Under the pieces are notes generated by a model. That model was given only the letters and a program-made list of their open reading frames with translations, was not told the origin of the DNA and did no database searches. Positions 54,407 through 62,592 of a stretch of DNA of 64,000 nucleotides are shown here, one piece after another. The position numbers were made by a program, and so were the translations under genes. The stretch is from positions 62,001 to 126,000 of the forward strand of contig NZ_AUGM01000011.1 of assembly GCF_000422665.1 (NCBI RefSeq), given 5' to 3'. Each line of letters begins with the position of its first letter. Position 1 is the first letter of the stretch. This DNA comes from Ferrimonas senticii DSM 18821. Its GTDB lineage: Bacteria > Pseudomonadota > Gammaproteobacteria > Enterobacterales > Shewanellaceae.

Positions 54407-55342
54407 ATGAACAAGTTAACCCAAGTAATGCAAGCTTTGACGGTCGGGGTGCTCTTTAGTGTGCCGTCGTTAACGTTGGCTGCGACGGAGTCGAGTGTGC
54501 AAACTCAGCTCTTGGATAAATTCCAAAGCGGCCAATATTCCTCGAAAGGGGCAGATAGTTGCTTGATGTGTCACCGTAAAGATCAATCGGTAATGGCGAT
54601 TTTCAGCGGTGTCCATGGCGATCTTGCCCACAGCAATAGCCCGATGGCCAACTTGCAATGTGAAAGCTGCCATGGCCCTCAAGGCAAACACCGCGGTAAG
54701 AATGAACCGATGATCGTGTTTGGCAGTGACGGTAACGTCAGTGCTGAACTGCAAGACAGCGTCTGTCTCTCTTGTCACCAAGATAGCGAGCGTATGTCAT
54801 GGCATGACTCAATGCACGTCCAAGCGGAAGTCAGCTGTGTTAGCTGTCACCAAGTACACAGTGCCAGTGATCCAATTCTGGACCGCAGTCAGCAAGTAGG
54901 CCGCTGTGTTGAGTGTCACAGCGAACAGCGCAGCGATCTTCATAAGCGCAGTGCCCACCCGATGCAGACTAATACCCAAGCGGGCTCGATGGTCTGTAGT
55001 GATTGCCACGCCTCTCACGGTTCTATGTCTGATGCAGCCTTACTTCAGCCAAGTACCAATGACAACTGCTACCAGTGTCACGCTGAAAAACGCGGGCCGT
55101 TCCTTTGGGAGCACCAAGGTGTGGTTGATGACTGCAGTAACTGTCACGACGTTCACGGCAGCGTTAACGACAACCTACTGAAACGTAAAGCCCCACAGTT
55201 GTGCCAAAACTGCCACCAACCGGATGGACACCAATTTAATGTCGAGCCAGATTCGGTGTTTAGCAGTGGCCAAAGTTGTCTCAACTGTCACAACCAGATC
55301 CATGGGTCTAATCACCCCAGTGGTAACTATCTGCGTAAGTAA
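54407..55342 (+). CDS. dmsE: Periplasmic decahaem c-type cytochrome (MtrA/DmsE family)
   Basis: Carries electrons from the inner-membrane quinol pathway to the outer-membrane conduit. The product has about 311 residues, with a signal peptide (MNKLTQVMQALTVGVLFSVP, cleaved near LAA). It contains ten CxxCH motifs in order: CLMCH, CESCH, CLSCH, CVSCH, CVECH, CSDCH, CYQCH, CSNCH, CQNCH, CLNCH. The number, spacing and length match MtrA/DmsE, and dmsF (MtrB family) follows 11 bases later. ATG 54407 is preferred to 54404 by ribosome-binding-site spacing (TGGA 54397-54400). Confidence 0.92.
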   Translation: MNKLTQVMQALTVGVLFSVPSLTLAATESSVQTQLLDKFQSGQYSSKGADSCLMCHRKDQSVMAIFSGVHGDLAHSNSPMANLQCESCHGPQGKHRGKNEPMIVFGSDGNVSAELQDSVCLSCHQDSERMSWHDSMHVQAEVSCVSCHQVHSASDPILDRSQQVGRCVECHSEQRSDLHKRSAHPMQTNTQAGSMVCSDCHASHGSMSDAALLQPSTNDNCYQCHAEKRGPFLWEHQGVVDDCSNCHDVHGSVNDNLLKRKAPQLCQNCHQPDGHQFNVEPDSVFSSGQSCLNCHNQIHGSNHPSGNYLRK

Positions 55343-55353
55343 GGAGAGCAAGG

Positions 55354-57354
55354 ATGAATCTCAAACTCAGCCTGGTTGCGCTCGCCGTTATGAGTGCAGG
55401 GACAGCGCAAGCCGCCAGTTTTAACCTTAATCAAGCCGTCACCGATAACCTCGATACCAGCCGTTGGGCTTGTAAACATTGCGTCAGCGATAAAGCGTTA
55501 GGTGAAGTTGGCCTATCGGCGTTAGTTGTCGACAGCGACGATGACCATGTAGCAAATCGCTTCGGTGATGAAGATGGTGTTGCTGCTGCGCTACAAGCTA
55601 ACGTAAATGCCGTTGATGGCGATAAGCGCCTGCGCGTGCAAGCCGATAACTTTGGCATGGAAACTGGCCGTGTTGACGCGGCTTTCCGACAGGATGGCTG
55701 GCAGCTTAATGGTGGCTATAGCAGCAATTTAATGGTCAATGGCGATGATGCCAGCAGCCAGTACTTGTTGGTAAATGAGCAATTGTTGCTGCAACCGCAA
55801 TCACGTCAGCACACGTTGGAATTAAAACGTGAACACTACTTTATTGGCAGTCAATTGGATTGGCGCTGGTTTGATTTGGATTGGAGCGGCTTTGTTGATT
55901 ACCAATTGACCGAAAAGACCGGTAAGCAGGTTAAATCGAGCCAGTTTATCGCCACCCCTGATGCCAACAACAGCGCTAGCCCGGTGCAATTCGTTGCCCC
56001 AGTAGATCATTCGACTCATAGCCTTGTTGCCGGCGGGAGCGTCAGCGGCGACGGTTGGCTTACCGAGTTGAAGTATCACGGTAGCCAATTTGATAACGGT
56101 AATAGAACGATAGACAGTGAGACCGGTGGCAATATTCAAGCTTATGAACCGGAAAACGAAGCCCATCAGATGATCGCCAGTGGCCTGTACCACTTCGATC
56201 GTCACAGTCTCACTGGTCGAGTGGTGAAGGGGTGGATGTTGCAGGATCAGGACTTTACCTCGCTCATGGGGGTACCGGCAGGGATCCAAAGTGCCGATGC
56301 TGAGGTGGAGACCTTGGACATTAATGCCCGTTGGCATTTCCGTGCTCGTTCAGATCTGCGCTTGCAGGCCAAAGTGGATTACCGCGATCGCGACAATAAG
56401 ACGCCCGTGCGCTTATTTGAATCGATTGACTTTGATCCAACGACTGGTCGTGCGGTGGAAAACGTTACCCTCGATAGCGAGCGGTTGGCCTATCAAGTTC
56501 AAGCCAATTATCGCTTGATGAGCGGTGCCAATGTTATCGCTGGGTATCAACGCATTGATACTGAACAAACCGATGAGGTGACTGAGGAAACTTCTGAAGA
56601 CCGCCTGTTTGCGCAATTGCGTTATCGCCGCCTCAGCCATTGGGACTTCGATCTTAAAGGTGAGTACAGCAGTCGTGATGGTTCTGATTATCAAGCGGAT
56701 GCAGCTACTAGCGATGAAGAGCAGGCGTTACTGCGCAAGTTCTACCTTGCCGACCGTGACCGCAGTCAACTGGAACTGGGTGTTAGCCATAGCCCTAATG
56801 AAAAGGTGATGGTAACCGCAAAGGTACGTTACGCCCTTGATGACTACAGTAACACCACTATTGGTCTGACAGAGTCTACTGATAGCAGCTATGACCTAAG
56901 TCTTAACTACCAACCGATTTTGCCATTGAGCCTGCATCTGTTTGTTAGCCAGCAATGGATTGACTCTGAGCAACGAGACCTTAATGGGGCGCAGAGCTAC
57001 CAAGGTGAAATCAACGACAGCTTCAGTCACATCGGCTTTGGCGGGAGCTATCGAGGACTGTTGCAAGATCGGCTAACGCTGGGGCTGGATTACGGCTACA
57101 GCGAGTCGGAATCCGATACAGAGCTGAGCCTAGGTTTCGCCTACGGCGATTACAGTGCATGGTCCCACAATGTCGATCTGTATGCGGAATACCAACTGTG
57201 TGAACGTGCCAAGTTAAAAGCCAATTATGGCTATCAGCGTTATTACGACACCAACTATGCCAGTGTAAATAGCAGCAGCTACGTCACCCTCGGCAATCTT
57301 GATTCTAACTACGTCGCCCACAAGGTGATGCTGACCTTCAGCTACGCCCTTTAG
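55354..57354 (+). CDS. dmsF: MtrB/PioB-family outer-membrane beta-barrel (DmsF)
   Basis: Porin-like sheath that holds the decahaem cytochrome in the outer membrane so electrons can reach the surface. The 666-residue product has a signal peptide (MNLKLSLVALAVMSAGTAQA), the family's N-terminal CxxC motif (RWACKHC), many alternating beta-strand segments and a terminal strand ending HKVMLTFSYAL. AAGGAGAGCAAGG precedes ATG 55354. Downstream of dmsE in the expected order E-F-A-B. Confidence 0.92.
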   Translation: MNLKLSLVALAVMSAGTAQAASFNLNQAVTDNLDTSRWACKHCVSDKALGEVGLSALVVDSDDDHVANRFGDEDGVAAALQANVNAVDGDKRLRVQADNFGMETGRVDAAFRQDGWQLNGGYSSNLMVNGDDASSQYLLVNEQLLLQPQSRQHTLELKREHYFIGSQLDWRWFDLDWSGFVDYQLTEKTGKQVKSSQFIATPDANNSASPVQFVAPVDHSTHSLVAGGSVSGDGWLTELKYHGSQFDNGNRTIDSETGGNIQAYEPENEAHQMIASGLYHFDRHSLTGRVVKGWMLQDQDFTSLMGVPAGIQSADAEVETLDINARWHFRARSDLRLQAKVDYRDRDNKTPVRLFESIDFDPTTGRAVENVTLDSERLAYQVQANYRLMSGANVIAGYQRIDTEQTDEVTEETSEDRLFAQLRYRRLSHWDFDLKGEYSSRDGSDYQADAATSDEEQALLRKFYLADRDRSQLELGVSHSPNEKVMVTAKVRYALDDYSNTTIGLTESTDSSYDLSLNYQPILPLSLHLFVSQQWIDSEQRDLNGAQSYQGEINDSFSHIGFGGSYRGLLQDRLTLGLDYGYSESESDTELSLGFAYGDYSAWSHNVDLYAEYQLCERAKLKANYGYQRYYDTNYASVNSSSYVTLGNLDSNYVAHKVMLTFSYAL

Positions 57355-57380
57355 TGAGTTAATTAAAAAGGAACAATCTC

Positions 57381-59783
57381 ATGCAAAGACGTGATTTTCT
57401 TAAGTTAAGCGCTACTGCCAGTGCAGTGACCTGCATCACCGCTTGTGGCAGTAAAGATGAAGATAAATTAGCGCCAGTGCTGCCAACCCAAGAGCAAGTA
57501 AATTGGTCGTGCTGCACGTGTAACTGTGGTCACAGCTGTCCGCTCAAAGTAATTTCCGTGGAGGGCAAAATTGTCCGAATTGAAACTGACGATATCGGTA
57601 ATGATGCTTATGGCAATCATCAAGCTCGTGCGTGCTTAAAAGGTCGCTCAAACCGCAAAAAGGTGTATTCGCCAGACCGTTTAACCTCACCTATGAAGCG
57701 TGTTGGTCCGCGAGGGTTGGCAAGTAGTTTTGTTGAAATTAGCTGGGAAGAGGCGTTTGACACTATCGCCGCTAACTTGAAAAAAGTGTATGAGGATGAG
57801 AATGCTGGCCCATCAGCGGTTTATCCGCAGTACGGTACCGGTCGTTTATATTCTTGTTATGGCGGTGGTCATTGGATCCACGCAGGGCAGTGGGGGGGCA
57901 AACTGCTTAATTTGTTAGGTGGCTATCTGCGTCATTACGGAACTTACAGTTCTGCCCAGCAGGCAGTGGCAATGGCTCATACGTACGGAGGGGGGGGATC
58001 GAGCAGTTACACCCAAATGCAGCACAGTGATCTCATAGTAGCGTTTGGCTTCAACCCTGCGGAAACGCGTATGAGTGGCACTGGTGGTACCTATGACTGG
58101 AGTGAGTTTATTGCGGGGAAAGAAACCTTTGTGGTTGACCCTCGATTCTCTGATTCCGCGGTAGGTAAAGAAGTTACCTGGTTACCAATTCGTCCTGGAA
58201 CTGATGCGGCATTATGCGAGGCAATTGCTTACGAGTTGATCAACGATGGTCATGTCGATAAGACATTTATGGATAAATATTGTGTTGGCTATGACGCTGA
58301 TACGTTGCCGAGTGATGCACCCGCTAACAGTGACTATTACTCCCACATTATGGGGAATGGCGATGATGGTATTCCAAAGACTCCAGAATGGGCTGAAGCT
58401 ATTACTGGCTTACCGGCTGATGAAATTCGTCGTTTGACGAAAAAACTAGCTGGTGCGGAGCGCCCATTTATTTGCCAAGGGCTAGGCCCACAGCGCCATG
58501 CAATTGGTGAGCAATCTGTTCGAGCAATTGTGATGTTACCGCTGTTGCTAGGTAAGATCGGTATTGAAGGTACCAATTCTGGTGTTTGGCCAGGTACTTC
58601 TGGCACCTCAATCTCATTCTCTCCAGTTGGTAAAAATCCATATCCAGGCTATATCTCGTTCTTCACGTGGAGCGATGCCGTTGTACGTGGTACAGAGTTC
58701 ACTAAAGAAAAAGATGGTCTGCGTTATGTAGATAAGTTGAACAGTAATATTCGATTTATTTGGAACTATGCCGGTAATGCTCTTATTAACCAACATTCTG
58801 ATTCATTTGGTACTCATGACATTCTTGCAAGTAAAGAATCTGATGAACTATTTATTTTGGTACATGATGTCTTTATGACGCCAAGTGCTAAATATGCAGA
58901 TATTTTGTTGCCCGATATCACTGATTTTGAAAATACCGATGTTGGTGCGAACGGTGGTAGCTTGATGGAAACGGTTGTGGCAATGACACCAGCAATTGAA
59001 CCATTATTCAACGCTAAGGGGTGCTTTGAGGTCTGTTTAGAACTGGCGAAAAGATTAGGCGTTGAAAATGAATTTTCGGAAGGCAGGGACTATATGGGTT
59101 GGGTACGTCATCTGTACGCTCAAGACCAAGCACGATCCGGTGGAAAGTTACCACAATATGACAAGTTGGTTGAGCAGGGTATCGTTCATATTGAAAAGCC
59201 AACGGCTTCATATATTGCCTACAAAGGATACTTTGAAGATCCAGTTGCGAATAAGCTAAGCACTCCTAGTGGAAAAGTTGAAATTTATTCTGCTACCCTC
59301 CAAGGCTATGCAGATACTTGGACTTTGCCTGCTGGAGATTCAATTCCTGCGATTCCAAAATATCAAAAAACCTGGGAAAGCTATGAAGACGAAGAGGCTC
59401 GTATTGAATATCCACTTCAATTAATTGGCCATCATACTAAGTCTCGTTGTCACTCAAGTTTTCATAATATTCCATGGTTGCGTGAAGCGGTTGAAGATTC
59501 TGTATGGATTAATCCGGTTGATGCTGACGCAGCAGGGATTACGGATGGTGTACAGGTTAAAGTGACTAGCGCACGTGCATCAGTGATTATTACGGCTAAG
59601 GTTACGCCACGAATCATGCCGGGGGTGCTGTCAATTGCTCAAGGGGCTTGGTTAAAAGCTGAAAACTTGGCAGATAAGATTGATATTGGCGGCAACGTTA
59701 ACTCATTGACCAAATACCACCCAACGCCAATTGGTAAATGCAACCCGCAACATACCAATCTAGTAAAAGTGACTTTGGCTTAA
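57381..59783 (+). CDS. dmsA: Molybdopterin DMSO reductase-family catalytic subunit (extracellular DmsA-like)
   Basis: Catalytic bis-MGD subunit that reduces a terminal acceptor, likely DMSO. The 800-residue product has a twin-arginine signal MQRRDFLKLSATASA with a lipobox ITAC (Cys22), the FS0 cluster C45-x3-C49-x3-C53...C85, and the molybdenum-ligand Ser in HYGTYSSAQQ (S190/S191), as in E. coli DmsA. The end resembles DmsA (PIGKCNPQHTNLVKV). The 3' half is more AT-rich than the 5' end. The substrate is inferred from the dmsEFAB layout. Confidence 0.9.
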   Translation: MQRRDFLKLSATASAVTCITACGSKDEDKLAPVLPTQEQVNWSCCTCNCGHSCPLKVISVEGKIVRIETDDIGNDAYGNHQARACLKGRSNRKKVYSPDRLTSPMKRVGPRGLASSFVEISWEEAFDTIAANLKKVYEDENAGPSAVYPQYGTGRLYSCYGGGHWIHAGQWGGKLLNLLGGYLRHYGTYSSAQQAVAMAHTYGGGGSSSYTQMQHSDLIVAFGFNPAETRMSGTGGTYDWSEFIAGKETFVVDPRFSDSAVGKEVTWLPIRPGTDAALCEAIAYELINDGHVDKTFMDKYCVGYDADTLPSDAPANSDYYSHIMGNGDDGIPKTPEWAEAITGLPADEIRRLTKKLAGAERPFICQGLGPQRHAIGEQSVRAIVMLPLLLGKIGIEGTNSGVWPGTSGTSISFSPVGKNPYPGYISFFTWSDAVVRGTEFTKEKDGLRYVDKLNSNIRFIWNYAGNALINQHSDSFGTHDILASKESDELFILVHDVFMTPSAKYADILLPDITDFENTDVGANGGSLMETVVAMTPAIEPLFNAKGCFEVCLELAKRLGVENEFSEGRDYMGWVRHLYAQDQARSGGKLPQYDKLVEQGIVHIEKPTASYIAYKGYFEDPVANKLSTPSGKVEIYSATLQGYADTWTLPAGDSIPAIPKYQKTWESYEDEEARIEYPLQLIGHHTKSRCHSSFHNIPWLREAVEDSVWINPVDADAAGITDGVQVKVTSARASVIITAKVTPRIMPGVLSIAQGAWLKAENLADKIDIGGNVNSLTKYHPTPIGKCNPQHTNLVKVTLA

Positions 59784-59807
59784 TTTGGCATAAGTGAGAA
59801 TATTAAA

Positions 59808-60440
59808 ATGACTCAATTAACTCAGTATGGTTTTCATGTTGATACGCGGAAATGCAGCGGTTGTAAAACTTGCCAAGTCGCATGCAAAGATAAGAATGAA
59901 TTAAATCCAAAAGTATTGTGGCGCCGTGTTTATGAATATGGAGGAGGCAGGTTCTCTATTTTAGATTCTAATAAAGGTACCTATACTAATAACGTATTTG
60001 CGTATAATGTTTCGATTAGCTGTAATCACTGTGGCGATCCTGTTTGTTTGGCAGCATGCCCAACTGGTGCCATTCACAAGCGTCAAGCTAATGGCCTAGT
60101 TGTTCTTGATAGTTCGATTTGCATCGGTTGTGAGAGCTGTTCCAAAGCCTGCCCATACGATGCGCCACAATTGGACGCAACCCAAGGGGTGATGACTAAG
60201 TGTGATGGCTGTTACGAACTTGTAGAGCAAGGTAAAAAGCCATTGTGCGTTACCTCCTGTCCACTTCGAGCATTGGACTTTGGGCTGATGGAAGAGTTGC
60301 GTGAGCGTTATCCAGGAGCGACGACTGGTGATATTTATCCATTACCAAGCAGTCACATTACCAAGCCAAATTTGTTGGTTACTCATAATGTTAGTTCAAG
60401 CCGAAATGATGGCTCCATTATGAATCCTCGTGAAGTGTAA
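59808..60440 (+). CDS. dmsB: Iron-sulfur subunit with four [4Fe-4S] clusters (DmsB-like)
   Basis: Transfers electrons from the conduit to the catalytic subunit. The 210-residue product has four ferredoxin-type Cys sets: CSGCKTCQVAC, CNHCGDPVCLAAC, CIGCESCSKAC and CDGC...CVTSC, the DmsB pattern. It lacks a signal peptide and should be exported with the Tat-borne DmsA by 'hitch-hiking' (known for DmsAB). No DmsC membrane anchor is encoded nearby, consistent with electron delivery by the cytochrome/barrel module. The gene is AT-rich compared with the chromosome around it. Confidence 0.92.
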   Translation: MTQLTQYGFHVDTRKCSGCKTCQVACKDKNELNPKVLWRRVYEYGGGRFSILDSNKGTYTNNVFAYNVSISCNHCGDPVCLAACPTGAIHKRQANGLVVLDSSICIGCESCSKACPYDAPQLDATQGVMTKCDGCYELVEQGKKPLCVTSCPLRALDFGLMEELRERYPGATTGDIYPLPSSHITKPNLLVTHNVSSSRNDGSIMNPREV

Positions 60441-60452
60441 TTAATTGAATAA

Positions 60453-60480
60453 TTGGCTGGGAGGTGTTCCTCCTAGCCAA
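60453..60480 (+). promoter_or_regulatory. 12-bp hairpin between dmsB and the first TorD-like gene
   Basis: TTGGCTGGGAGG (60453-60464) and CCTCCTAGCCAA (60469-60480) pair over 12 positions with one G-T wobble around a 4-base loop. The stem ends at the ATG at 60480 and 11 bases before the preferred start at 60492, and it holds the only GGAGG nearby. It could mask translation, stabilise the mRNA upstream or attenuate transcription; there is no T tract. Confidence 0.62.
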
Positions 60481-60491
60481 TGGTAATTATT

Positions 60492-61106
60492 ATGAATAGT
60501 TTCGATAAAGATATTTGTGCATCTGTTTTTGGCATTTTTCATGGTTTAATTTTTAAAATGCCAACGTCAAATGGTTATCAAGAATATCAACAAAGTGGGT
60601 TGTTTAAATATTGGCCGTTAAATGATGTGGACTCTATCAAAGGGATACAGTTAATCAATGGCTCATTAGAAAATGACAATTACAATGCTTTATTGGCGGA
60701 TTATCGTTATTTGTTAGTCGGTCCCGGCACAAAAGGGGCTTATCCTTGGGGATCTGTGTATACTGACAGAGACAACCTATTATTTGGGAAGACTACATCT
60801 TTACTTGAGCAGTTTTATAAATTGAATGGGGTCGAGTTTGAACTTGATAAAAATCAGCCGTTAGATCACGTTGGATTAATTTTTGGTGCATTATCTTTGT
60901 TGTTCGCAAATAATAGAGCTAATGTTGCTAAGGAATTGCTTGGGGTGCATTTGTTACCTTGGGTTGGTTGTTTTATCAGTGAGCTTAAGAAAAATTCTAA
61001 AACTGGATTTTATCAGGGAGTGGCCGAACTAATGGATGCATATTTAAAGGCTATCAGTATCGATATGGACATTAAGCCAGGAAAAGTGGCGCTATATTAT
61101 CAGTAA
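60492..61106 (+). CDS. dmsG: TorD/DmsD-family molybdoenzyme maturation chaperone (copy 1)
   Basis: Binds the Tat signal and apoenzyme of molybdopterin reductases before export. The 204-residue all-helical product has the family motif YPWGSVYTDRDNLLFG near residue 86 and QPLDHVGLIFGAL, and is shorter than most TorD proteins. ATG 60492 is chosen because the N-terminus then aligns with the paralogue downstream (MNSF... to GIFH, MTSP... to GVLH); an in-frame ATG at 60480 lies in a hairpin. The gene is strongly AT-rich. The name follows the Shewanella dms operon order. Confidence 0.82.
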   Translation: MNSFDKDICASVFGIFHGLIFKMPTSNGYQEYQQSGLFKYWPLNDVDSIKGIQLINGSLENDNYNALLADYRYLLVGPGTKGAYPWGSVYTDRDNLLFGKTTSLLEQFYKLNGVEFELDKNQPLDHVGLIFGALSLLFANNRANVAKELLGVHLLPWVGCFISELKKNSKTGFYQGVAELMDAYLKAISIDMDIKPGKVALYYQ

Positions 61107-61206
61107 ACCAGCAAGGTGACGTAAAGCGTTTCAGGCGGGAGTGAGTTAACAAAGTCTTATTTTGATATCATCCACTATCTAGAGCAACACCGATAACGGA
61201 ACTTTG

Positions 61207-61827
61207 ATGACATCACCCGCTACTTTTGCCAATGCTGCCGCCATCTGCGGTGTGCTGCATAACCTCTATTTTCATAAGCCGACTCCAGCGTTTTTGGCCA
61301 ACTTTCGTGACAGTGAACTGCTGGCAAGCTGGCCGCTGCTGGCCAGCGAAGCCGAGCATCAGCAAGCGCTGGCGCTGATCAGCCAATCACTGGCGGAGTT
61401 GACCGATGAGCAAATTGAACGGGACTACTACCGGTTGTTTGTGGGCCCGGGAGAGATGTTGGCTTACCCGTGGGGCAGCGTTTACACCGACAAAGAAAAC
61501 CTGCTGTTTGGCGTCACCAGTATCGCCTTTAGCCAGTTCCTAAAGCGCTGGCAGATTGAGCTGCAACTGGACTCGCATCAGCCGCTGGATCACGCCGGGT
61601 TGATGCTCGGGGTGTTGTCGCAGTTGCTGCAGGGGCAACATCTGCAAGCGGTCGATGAATTGCTAAGCCAACATCTGATGCCGTGGGCACCACGCTGGTT
61701 AGCCTGTATCGAGCAGGGCGCGGACAGCGGCTTTTACCGCGGCATGGCGCAGCTGACGGCACAGGTGCTGAATGCCCTAATGCAGGCCCAAAATCTGACC
61801 GCGGACGCGCTGCCGCTGTATAAATAA
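61207..61827 (+). CDS. TorD/DmsD-family molybdoenzyme maturation chaperone (copy 2)
   Basis: Second chaperone gene, 206 residues, paralogous to the preceding one, with the shared YPWGSVYTDKENLLFG and QPLDHAGLMLGVL motifs and a matching SGFYRGMAQL end. Its DNA is much richer in G+C than copy 1 and matches the neighbouring modB-modC. That suggests copy 1 came with the AT-rich reductase genes, while copy 2 is an older resident (inference). ATG 61207 is chosen; GGAA lies 7 bases upstream. Confidence 0.88.
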   Translation: MTSPATFANAAAICGVLHNLYFHKPTPAFLANFRDSELLASWPLLASEAEHQQALALISQSLAELTDEQIERDYYRLFVGPGEMLAYPWGSVYTDKENLLFGVTSIAFSQFLKRWQIELQLDSHQPLDHAGLMLGVLSQLLQGQHLQAVDELLSQHLMPWAPRWLACIEQGADSGFYRGMAQLTAQVLNALMQAQNLTADALPLYK

Positions 61828-61905
61828 AGCCGTAGCCTAATCCCTATGGCATTATCAGTTGGCGCCGAAATTGGTCGGCGCTAATCACCAGAGAACAATG
61901 ACTTG

Positions 61906-62592
61906 ATGCTAAGTGCAGCCGATTTTGAGGCGCTATTTTTAACCATAAAACTGGCCGCCATCAGTACCTTGTTGCTGCTGGTAGTGACGCCGCCGCTGGC
62001 GTGGTGGCTGGCCCACAGCCGCGCGCGCATTCGTCCCTTCGTTGAAGCGATCGTCTGTTTGCCGCTGATTTTGCCGCCGACGGTGCTCGGCTTCTATCTG
62101 TTGCTGCTGTTCTCACCGCTGTATGCGCCGGGGGCGTTTTATCAAGAGCTCACCGGTTCGACCTTAGCGTTCTCGTTTACCGGTCTGGTGATCGGCTCGA
62201 TGATCTATTCGCTGCCGTTTGTGGTGCAGCCGTTGCAATCGAGCTTTGTCACCTTGGGCAAAAGTGAATTGGAAGCGGCGGCGACCCTCGGCATGGGCAA
62301 GCTGCAGCGGTTTCACTATGTGGTGTTCCCGATGACGCGCCACAGCTTTGTGTTGGCCGGTCTGCTTGGCTTTGCCCACACCTTGGGCGAGTTCGGGGTG
62401 GTGCTGATGATTGGCGGCAACATTCCTGGGGAAACTCAAGTGATCGCCATCGCTTTGTTTGAACACGTTGAAGCGCTTGATTACGCCAGTGCCCATATCT
62501 TGGCGGGCGGCTTGTTGCTGATGTCGCTGACCATGCTGCTGTTTATCTACGTTGGCATGGATCGCCGCAAGCGCAGTTGGGGGGCAATGTGA
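61906..62592 (+). CDS. modB: Molybdate ABC transporter permease
   Basis: Inner-membrane channel of the ModABC molybdate transporter. The 228-residue product has five or six membrane helices and the permease EAA loop in ELEAAATLGMGKLQRFHYVVFP. FAHTLGEFGVVLMIGGNIPG is the ModB signature. The start is ATG 61906 (an in-frame TTG precedes it). The stop overlaps the modC start. Molybdate supplied by this transporter would feed the molybdopterin reductase encoded just upstream. Confidence 0.94.
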   Translation: MLSAADFEALFLTIKLAAISTLLLLVVTPPLAWWLAHSRARIRPFVEAIVCLPLILPPTVLGFYLLLLFSPLYAPGAFYQELTGSTLAFSFTGLVIGSMIYSLPFVVQPLQSSFVTLGKSELEAAATLGMGKLQRFHYVVFPMTRHSFVLAGLLGFAHTLGEFGVVLMIGGNIPGETQVIAIALFEHVEALDYASAHILAGGLLLMSLTMLLFIYVGMDRRKRSWGAM

